A stretch of DNA of 27,425 bases from Pyropia haitanensis (lineage: Eukaryota > Rhodophyta > Bangiophyceae > Bangiales > Bangiaceae), in NCBI GenBank assembly GCA_008729055.1, contig SDUX01000092.1, positions 1-27,425 of the forward strand. The letters are read 5' to 3'. Position 1 is the first letter of the stretch. Each line of letters opens with the position of its first letter. The notes under the pieces are model-generated. The model searched no databases, was not told where the DNA came from, and was given only the letters and a program-made list of their open reading frames with translations. Shown here piece after piece: positions 19,601-27,425 of the stretch. Both the position numbers and the translations under genes were made by a program.

Positions 19601-21291
19601 GGCCGTCTGTCCGGACAACCGTGCCGTCCTTGGCAGCGTCCAGGAGACCCTGGACGCAGTCAACCGTCGCGGCTTTGAGTTGGGGCCTCTCTGCCGCGCG
19701 TCTCCCGTCGCACCAGGGTATGTCCTCAATGAGTGCGGCTGACTGCGCTTTCAAGAGCTTGTGTGCATGTGTGATGCCCCTTGCGTGTGGTGGGCGTCGG
19801 CTGCGTCGTTGAGTGAGCGCTCTGGGGTCTCTTAAACTCATACGCCATCATCTTTGTGTTTGCTGGTTGCACCATTGTACGATCATGCAGTTGTTTTGTG
19901 CCTATGACTGTCACGCAGGCCACGATGACGGGCCGCCAGTGGCGGCACTTCTGTGTGGAGTGGCCCCACATGGTGGCAGGCCTGTTCGGCCCGGCCGTGT
20001 GCCGCGGCATCGTGGCGCCTCTCAACCAGGCCCCGCCGTCCTTGCAGGCCAATTTGCCCCGCGGTCATCCGGCGGACGCGGACATGGACGATGGCTGGGG
20101 AGATGGGACGTACGAGGAGGTGTGCTTGGAGATGGAGGAGCTTGCCAGGCCTGTTGAGGGCGTGGACACGTCGGCGGGCTCCCCCTACTACTCCCTCTTT
20201 GGGGAGGTGCCCATCAAGGACGCCGTGCTGCGGATGTTTTGCGTGGCCGCTAAAGTCAACGGTCTGTTTTTTATGGGGACAACCGGGCGGACCACACTGT
20301 CACCACCGAGTCGGAGGCGGTGGAGGTGGCCGACGTGGCCAAGATGTTGGGGGATATGATCCAGGTCCTGCTGGGCCCCGTCCATACAACCAAGCTTCAC
20401 CGGCTGATGTACCACGTGCACGAGGAGCTGACCAGGCGCGGCAACCTGTGGGAGGGAGACACGAGTGAGAACGAGTCACTCCACCCGGCGGGCAAGATGA
20501 TGTACCGTCGCACCAACAAGCACGGGCCCTCGTTGATGCTGCAGCTGCTGCGCGCTGAGGAGACAAAGTCAGAGGTGCTGGACAGGCTGGACAGGGCCGA
20601 GCGGGACGCAGACAAGGACGCGCGCGCCACGGCGGGCGTGGACGACGATGCGGCGGGCGGCGCGGCCGAGGCTGACCCCAGGGTTGGGGCGCGGGGCGTG
20701 CGCGTCAGCGCGGCCGCTGTTGCAGCCCAGCCGGGACTGGCGGCTCTCCCCGCCTGCCTGGAAGTCGGCATGGACGGCACGCTGGCCGTTGCCAACACGA
20801 CGCAGATCAAGGCCACTTTCGAGTGGGGGGCGCGCGCGATGGTGCAGAATGTGCGTGGCACCAACGACTTCCGCGCGGCGCCCTGGCACTCACACATCAG
20901 GTTTGTGGGTGCCGACGGCGAGGTGCTGTGGGGGCTGGTCCGCGTGGTGCTACGCGGCGTCGACGGCGGTGCTTGCCAGCGTGTGGTGGTGCAGTGTTTG
21001 CGGAAGGAGACGCCACGAAACGGGTGCGTTTTGACTGCCTTTGGCTGCCAGCGCTTGGCTTGGGACTTTGCCAGCTGGGACGACGACTGGCCCAAGCTGG
21101 CCGTCGTGGAGACGTCGGCCATTCTCCGCCTGGAGCAGATCCACTCGGACTGGTGGGACCTCGGCCGCCGCTTGGGCGTCCGTGCTGTGCCGTCAACTGT
21201 ACCAGACACGTCCGACGAGCGTCATCGTGCACGCTTCTTCACCAATGTGTTCTACCCCTGGACGTCGCGGTCTTTGCGTCTCGCTGTATAA
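19601..21291 (+). pseudogene. Right part of an interrupted transposase-like gene
   Basis: The frame opens at the array boundary (AVCPDNRAVL) and runs to 19717. It continues after an inferred intron at 19891 (CFVPMTVTQATMTGRQWRHF) and stays open to a run of six T at 20267-20272. After that run the coding signal is in another frame (YGDNRADHTVTTESEAV), so one T appears to be missing. It then runs to TAA at 21289-21291. The segment KLHRLMYHVHEEL...SENESLHPAGKMMYRRTN is like the K-H-x3-H and E..H...K..N pattern after the catalytic core of CACTA/TNP2-like and related cut-and-paste transposases. The exact superfamily is uncertain. The left piece is at 1-46. Being split and frameshifted, the gene cannot make its original product, unless the frameshift is a sequencing error and only the right part is used. 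Confidence 0.6.
19718..19890 (+). other. Inferred spliceosomal intron, 173 nt
   Basis: The donor GTATGT at 19718 and the acceptor ATGCAG ending at 19890 join the two open frames in phase 2 (GG|T). The intron interior has stops in the reading frame. The next acceptor (CACGCAG ending at 19918) would cause an immediate stop, so the first is preferred. No transcript data are available. Confidence 0.5.
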
Positions 21292-22187
21292 AGATGCCCT
21301 GACGTGGCGGCGTAAACTGTCTTTAGAAACAGCGCAGAATCCTCACTGCTTTCACTGCTCCACTCTCTCCACCCCCACTCCCGGAAAAACCCTCGTGCGC
21401 CCTCCGCGTTCACACCCCCTTGACCGGGCCCCACCGTGCGTGGCGGCCAGTACTCTTCTACCCCCCCACGACGCAAAGGCCAGCCCCGAAAGGCGCCGAG
21501 TCCATGACCAGCGGCCGCGACCGCGCGGCACGCCCCCCCCCGGCCCCCAACCATTTCCACCGGCCGCCACCGCGCGGCGCGCCCCACCCCTGCCATCAAC
21601 CCCGCCCCCATCCCCCTAGAGCGGCGGGATTCCCACCCCTGTCCCCGTCCCGTCACCGCCGCGGTACAGCGGCAATGTTGACGGTAAGGGACGGGGGCAT
21701 CACCACCCTCCTCCCCGCCGTCCCCCCCCACTCATGCTCCCGTGGGCGCCTACCGCTCGCCGGGGCCGCCCGCGCGGGTGCTCAAGGAGAGGGAGGGGGG
21801 GAGGGAGGTGCATTGGCGCGACGGCAATGGGAGATGCTAGGAGTGGGGGGGCCCCCACGTGGCGGTGCCGGCGGCGACAGTGGGCGGTCGGGTGAGCGGG
21901 CGGGCGCGCCCGCGTCAGGGGCCAGCTGCCGCCGACTGCGGCGGCCGCCAGCGGGCCACGCCCGGGCGCGCCCGTCTGCTGAAGCGGCCGCCGCCAGGAG
22001 GACGGACTGCACCGCCACCGCCACCGATGTGACCTCGACCACCACGCGGGTGCGGAGGACAGCCATTGTGAAGCGGGAGGGGGTTGCCAAGAGGGGGAGG
22101 GGCGAAGGGGGATGGACGGCGGGATGCGGGCCGGGGAGTAGACTGCGCTTTGCGCTGCCTGCCAAGTGCCATGTCACACTGTAAGAC
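21292..22187. other. GC-rich stretch without a recognisable gene
   Basis: Pyrimidine-rich then purine-rich sequence with several C and G runs. A plus-strand frame (21420-22184) and a minus-strand frame (21782-22390) are open, but both have biased Pro/Arg/Ala composition and match no family I know. Confidence 0.4.
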
Positions 22188-23572
22188 ATGTTCGCAGCCC
22201 AGGTCCGCCCGGGAAAGGGCGGCCTCCCGCTAGCTGTCATGCCTGAGCCACAGTTAATCGTGGCTCTATACGGTCTCGTCCCCGCCGACGCCTGGCTAGC
22301 CGCCGCACTAAGCAGTGGCACTGGCTCGCACGACCAGCTGCCACAAACTGTGTTCCCCGATTGGCTCAGAGAGCTCGGCCAAACAGGCAACGGAGCAGTC
22401 TCTCGCAGTCACTGCCAGGCCACGCAAGCCTCTTGTGGGCAGAATTCTTCAGCGCATCCAGGAGTGTGTTCAGCCGGAATAGCAGCCCCATCCATTCAGC
22501 CATTCCGCAATAGGCGCCCGTATTGGGAAATTATTGAGGGTGCTCAGGTTCTTGACGATATGCCCGCCACACAACCAATGAACACACCAGGATTCTCGCA
22601 GAGCCGAACACGCAACACTGTCTAGCCCAGCCTCACCTTCTTCCACAGCCCGGCCCACTCGCGCAGCCAATGATATCCGACGCCGCGGCAGCTCTGGCCA
22701 CCCACCACGGCGCATTGCAAGCCTCTCTTTGATTGCCAGCAACGGCGCAAGTCGCTCTCACCCCGTCGCCTATATCTCCCGCGCAGGTGTCTGCCCGTCC
22801 ACCCAATCATCGTTGGAACCGTGATGCATTGTGGCGCCATTATCGCGCCATCACACGCGCCAACGAGCCTCGCCGAGACAGCTCACTCCTTTCCCCAGCC
22901 AACCACAGGCCCACATCTGTCAAGTCTATCCACTTATCAGCAAGAGACCTCAGCAGTACGCAATCAGTGGTGTAACACTTCACTTGGACGTGAGAAGGTT
23001 TCAATATTGACCCAACTCCGTTCCCGAATCCAACCCCGGGATGTCTCGCCGAACCCATCCTATCCCCTTATTTACTACCATTGCCTACCCCGATGAACGG
23101 AACCGTTTCCCTGACGAGATCGTGCCATCTGCGGCTCTTGTTGAACGGCTTTGAGCAATACAGCTTTGGACACGGATTGATTCTATCTCGATTCACACTT
23201 GTACAAGATACCAAGCCCTTGTTTTTCATCGGGTTCAGAGGTGTTCACGGCAATAGGAACTGACCAGGTCGATCGATGTGATGCTCAAGAACTCAGGCAG
23301 GGCTTGCAGCCACACTCTCTGCCAGTCCCTTGCTCCCGCCAGACCGTGTCGGCCACCCATCTGCCCTCCACCGGGCCACATCGTTCAGAACACTCATTGG
23401 CGCAGGGACACTCGCGATCTAGCCGGTCCACCTGCGATAAGTAAAAGATCGCGACTTCTTGGGCGGTCACTTTTTGGAAAAGCACCGTAGCGGCGACCCC
23501 AACGGCGACCATATATCGTGAATCTGATTCATCGAGTTGTGGTAAGTACACAACATATTCGTTTCGAAGGAT
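22188..23572. other. Lower-GC intergenic region with several CCAAT motifs
   Basis: Base composition is more even than on either side. A 145-codon plus-strand frame (22188-22625) has ordinary composition but no recognisable domain. CCAAT pentamers occur at 22575, 22667 and 22803, and in inverted form at 22360. No tRNA, rRNA or convincing gene was seen. Confidence 0.4.
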
Positions 23573-23634
23573 GGGGTTGGTCCACACTGGCACCCATTTT
23601 TTTTTCAGAATGGGGGCTGGGCTGGACCAACCCC
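23573..23634. repeat. 62-bp foldback hairpin
   Basis: GGGGTTGGTCCA at 23573-23584 is the exact inverse of TGGACCAACCCC at 23623-23634. Inside lies a second short inverted pair, CCCATT and AATGGG, around a T-run. It could be a small foldback or MITE remnant; no target duplication is evident. Confidence 0.7.
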
Positions 23635-23979
23635 TTTCATCGGGATTGGGCACCGGCTCAATTTAGCGAGATCCAGCCATTGAGAGGTCAGAGACGTGGC
23701 AGGAAACGATTGCTTTGATCCGCTGCCGAAGGTGATATTCCATGAATGCGGTTGGGGATCGCGTCTCCCAACAATGTGCACCTCATCCCGTCGGGTCGGG
23801 CAGCCGCTTTGGGGTGCCCCGGCCCCCGCGTGGGGGGGGGGTGGGGGGGAGGGGGGTCGGGGGAAGGTGCCGCGCGGCCGTCCCGGCGAGGGGTCGAGGG
23901 GGAGGGGGCGGGCGGGGCGGACGGCGGCGTTGTGGGGGGGGGGGGGGGGGGGGGGGTTGGGCGGCGGCGGCGGCGGCGC

Positions 23980-24774
23980 ACTCGAGGCGGCCGCCCCGGC
24001 CGGCGGCGCCCCGCCGTCCCGTCCGTCTGCGGGTGGCGGGTCGCCGCCGCCGCCGTGGGCGGTGCTGTTGTCGTCGCCGCCGCCGCCGCCGTCGCCGCCG
24101 TCGACGCAGCCGTTGCCGCCGCCGCCGCCGCTGGCCGCCGCACCCGCCGCCGCCAATGGGGCTGCTGCCGCGGTGGGGGCCGCCGGCACCGGGGGGGCGG
24201 CGGGCGCGGCGGCGGTGGAGGCGGCGGCGGCGGCGGCGGTGGCGGCGGGCGACGGGCGGGACCCGCCGCCGCCACCGTTGGCACCGCCCCCCAGTCCCCA
24301 CCACCCCCGCCCCCCCCGCCGCGGGACGGCACGGGCGGTGGCGCTGGCGGGGCCACCACCCCGCCCCCACCGGCCGCCGCCGCCGCCACCCCCCGCATCA
24401 AGCAGGAGGTGTGGGCGGCGGGCGCCGGCACCACCCTCGTGGCGGGCCCCCCCCCCCCTGCCCCCCCCTCCCCCGCGGTGCCGGCCACCACCGCCACCGC
24501 CACCGCGGCCGTCGCCGCCGCCGACAACGACGCGGCGGCGGCGGCGGCAGAGGCGGCGGCGGGCGCCGCCGCCGCCGCCGCCGCCGCCGCGGAGGAGGCA
24601 TGGCTGGCGGGCGCGCCCGGGGGGGGGGGGAGGGGGGACCCCGCCGGGAGGGGGGGGGGGGGGCGACGGTGGGGTGGTGCTTGCACTTTCGTGGCTGGTG
24701 GCCGCCGCCCCCAGCGGCGGCAGCGGCGGCGGCACCGCAACCCCGCGGGCGCCGAGCGGGCCGCCACCGCCGCC

Positions 24775-24805
<31 letters not shown>

Positions 24806-25559
24806 CCGCTGGCGGCGGCCCGCCCCCAGCGGCGCCCGCGCCCGCCAGTCCGGCCGGCACGGCGGCGGCGGTGGGGCCCGCGGCGCCCCCCCGGCGGTGG
24901 CCGTGGACCCCCCCGCCCCCGGCCGCCGCCCCCCCCCCACGGGCGCACACCCCCCCCCCCCGCTCCCACGGGCGGGCGCCCCCCCTCCCCCCCACCCCAC
25001 CCCCCCGGCCCGTCGGCGGCCGCCGCCCCTCCGCGCCGGGGCCCCCGCGTCGGCACCCCCGCCCACGCCCCCCCTCCCCCCTCCACCCTTCCCGCCGCCG
25101 ACCGCCGGCCGCGCGCCCCTACCCCCCCCGCGCCTCCCCCTGCCCCGCTCGAGGATTACGAGGATGGGGCGTTTGTGGCCGCCCTCGTGGTGGACGGCGT
25201 CCGGGGTGCGGGTGGGGCCGGGCGCCCCGGCCGACCCGCCGCCGCCGCCGCCGCCACCCGCGGTAGGCCCGACGGCGGCGGCGGCGGCGGCGGGGGCGGG
25301 TGCGGGTTCGGGTGGGGGGGTACCCCCAACGGGGACGGCCCGGCCCGCGCGGGTGCCCCCGCGTGACGCCGTCCGGGCGATGGTGCGGGCGCGGGTGGGG
25401 GTGCTGCTCGGGCGGCGCCCGCGGCGGCGGTGGCGGCGGCCGCCGCCGCCGGGGGGGGAGGGCGCCGCCGCCGCCGCCGCCGCCGCCCTTCCCGGGTCTG
25501 GTGCGGCAGGTGGCGGCGGTGGTGGCCGACGCGGCGGGGGGGGGGGCGGACGCGGCCTG

Positions 25560-25591
<32 letters not shown>

Positions 25592-25800
25592 CCGACGCCG
25601 CCGCCGCCGCTGCCGCCGACGCCGCCTCTGCCGGCGCTGTCGCCGCCGCCGCCGACGCGCCCCGCCGCGCCCGCTGCGGCTGCCACCGAGGGCGGGCGCG
25701 GGCGCGGGGGGGGAGACGAAGAGAAAGGGCAAGGCCAAGCGGACAAGGCCCAGAAGCGGGCCGCCGCCGCCGCCGCCGCCGCTGCCGCGGCCGCTGACGC
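23980..25800 (+). CDS. Possible GC-rich gene with frame broken at homopolymers
   Basis: No single frame is convincing, but protein-like pieces appear on the plus strand in changing frames. Examples are TPRIKQEVWAAGAGTTLVAG (about 24390-24450), LEDYEDGAFVAALVVDGVRG (about 25148-25210), VPPRDAVRAMVRARVGVLLG (about 25350-25412) and LVRQVAAVVADAAGGGADAA (about 25497-25556). Between them are Pro, Ala and Gly runs coded by C/G homopolymers. I infer one Ala/Pro-rich protein whose frame has been shifted by homopolymer indels, or a decayed gene. The minus strand has equally long frames (24398-26680 and 25119-27044), but their composition is Arg/Pro-dominated and less protein-like. Ends are approximate and function is unknown. 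Confidence 0.25.
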
Positions 25801-26140
25801 CACCGCCACGACCGCTGTCGACTCCACCGCCACCGGCCGCTGCTGCTGCCGCTGACGGCCGCCGCCACTGGTGGCCCGCCCCCGTCGCCTCCGCTGCGGC
25901 GACGGCGGCGGCCGTGCCGCCACACCATCCAAACAGGCGGCCAAGGCCGCAGCACGGGTGGCGGCACGGGCGGCGGCACGGGCGGCGGCGGCGGCGGCGG
26001 CGGGCACCGCCCGTGGGGGGGGAGAGGAGGGGGGGGGGGGAGGGTGGCGGGTGGGGCGGGTGCGCAAGGCGGCCCGTGGCGGAAGGGGGGGGGGGGGGGG
26101 GGGGCGGGTCGCCTTGCGGCCGCCGGTGGTGCGGCGGGGA

Positions 26141-26179
26141 TGGTGGTGGTGGTGGTGGTGGTGGTGGTGGTGGTGGTGG
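26141..26179 (+). repeat. (TGG)13 microsatellite
   Basis: Thirteen uninterrupted TGG triplets, followed by CGCC. Confidence 0.9.
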
Positions 26180-27004
26180 CGCCAGTGGTGGCGGCGGTGC
26201 CGCCGGTGGGGGTGGCGCCGCTGCCCCCGCCCCGGCCGCCAGTGGCGGTGCCGGTGCCGCCGGGCGGGCGCCGCGGCGCGGCGGGGGCCGCCCCAGCCGC
26301 GGCCGCCCCGGCCCCAGTCCCCGCCCTGCCCTCCCCCCGCCGTGTGCCTTGCCGTGACCGCTGCTGGTTCCGTGCGCCCCCCTCCCGCCGTCGCCGCCGC
26401 GCGGCGCGGGCCCCGCCGACGGCGGTGCCCTGCGGTCGGGGCGGCGCGGGGGGCGGGGGGCGGGGGGGGGAGCGCGGTCGGGGGGGGAACGGGCGCGCGC
26501 GGCGGCGCGCGGGGGCTCTTCTTCCCGCCGCCGACGGAGGGTGCGGGAGGGGTGGTGGTGGTGGTGCGGCGGGGAGTGGGGGTTTGGTGAGAGCGGGGCG
26601 TGGGGATGCTTGTGTGTATGCCGGCGGCGGCTGCCGTGGCGTGGGAGAGGGCTGGTACAGGTAGTGGGGGTGGTGAGCATGGGCCGCCCGGCCCCGCACT
26701 CGTCGCGGGGAGGCGGCGGCAGCGGTGGCGGCGCAGCGGCGGCGGTGGGTGTGGCCTTTGCGGTGCTGGAAGGAAATGGAAGTAAGGCTACAACAAAAAG
26801 AGGGTGGGGATGGGATAGCTGGGGGTTGAGGGGGATGCTGAAGGTGGGTGGGACGAGGCGTACTGGCGGGGGGGGGAGCGTCGGGCGTGGACGCTGCCCT
26901 TTGCAAACACGCGCGCGGGCACACCCGCGGGGCGAGACACAAATGCACGCGGCGGGGCGCCACCGTCGGCCACTGGCACAAAAATAACACCGCCAGCATA
27001 CACG

Positions 27005-27028
27005 CCCCGTGGAACCCGCACCACGGGG
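27005..27028. repeat. Small GC hairpin
   Basis: CCCCGTGG and CCACGGGG form an 8-bp stem around an 8-nt loop. No role can be assigned. Confidence 0.6.
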
Positions 27029-27425
27029 AACTCCCTACACACACACACCCCGACCCATCCCGTCCGGCACCCCCCCTGCCGTTCCCGGCGCGTCACGTTG
27101 GGCAAGGCCAGTGGGCGCCACGGCGCGGCCGCCCCTGCTCCCCCCACCACCCCCCCACGCTCCCACCGCCTCCGCGCAGCGTGGGCAACAACAGCCCCCC
27201 CCCCCCCCCACCCCCCGCAAACCCTCCCGCCACACCCCGGGGCCCCCGCCACGGCCCCGTGCGGCGCAGCCCGCACACCCCCCCCTTCCCCCCGCACGGC
27301 CGCCCGCGACCCGCGCCCCAGCGCCAACGCCGGGCACGCCACCTGCGAGGCGCGGGGCGCGCTACCGGTGGGGCCCCCCCGCCCGCCCCACCCGCCGGGG
27401 GCGGCACGCCACGCCGCGCGCCCCC

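Larger units (their letters stand above)
25801..27425. other. Extremely GC-rich low-complexity DNA
   Basis: CGG/CCG-type repeats, G-runs and C-runs continue to the end of the window. All six frames are open for long stretches for compositional reasons, so no gene is called. Confidence 0.5.

Noticed and set aside
22188..22625. 145-aa plus-strand frame with ordinary composition
   Set aside because: No recognisable motif, no evidence for a promoter or splice sites tied to it, and an overlapping minus-strand frame is equally plausible.
25119..27044. 641-aa minus-strand frame in the ultra GC-rich region
   Set aside because: Composition is dominated by Arg, Pro and Ala from CGG/CCG repeats, overlapping other equally long frames; no domain was seen.

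Overview
This window looks like nuclear DNA of a GC-rich eukaryote. The evidence is a GT-AG intron inferred inside a transposase-like gene, long CGG/CCG codon tracts, a TATA box ahead of the main gene, and no bacterial gene organisation. The very high GC, poly-Pro/Ala/Gly coding and transposon-in-transposon layout remind me of a red alga of the Porphyra/Pyropia type. That is only a guess; other algae, fungi or oomycetes remain possible.

Positions 44-19600 are a head-to-tail array of one mobile element, about 7.0 kb when complete. Copy A (44-7054) and copy B (7055-14052) are full length. Copy C (14053-14707) and copy D (14708-19600) keep the right end but lack the left. Each complete unit has one large gene on the minus strand, a TATA promoter with two 40-bp E2F-like repeats, a 56-bp double palindrome, a poly-G run, paired inverted repeats, about 1.4 kb of G-rich minisatellite, and a terminal cluster of GGACGTAC/GACGTCC motifs. 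The gene is intact only in copy B (1224 aa). I read it as an OrsD-type (DUF3505-like) zinc-finger region followed by a tyrosine-recombinase-type catalytic domain. There are no terminal inverted repeats. Wherever an element's right end is seen, TATAGTA is directly followed by GG or GGG, as expected if a circular element recombines at a short G-run.

The array interrupts a plus-strand gene. Its left piece is at 1-46 and its right piece at 19601-21291. The two pieces share a reading frame if a GG at the junction is counted once. The right piece contains an inferred 173-nt intron and a one-base frameshift in a T-run. Its product resembles the C-terminal part of a cut-and-paste transposase, so one transposon family has invaded another.

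From 21292 to about 23700 I see no recognisable gene, only a 62-bp foldback hairpin (23573-23634). From about 23700 to the end the DNA is extremely GC-rich. Protein-like stretches on the plus strand jump frame at G/C homopolymers, so a real gene may be hidden by indels, but I cannot define it.
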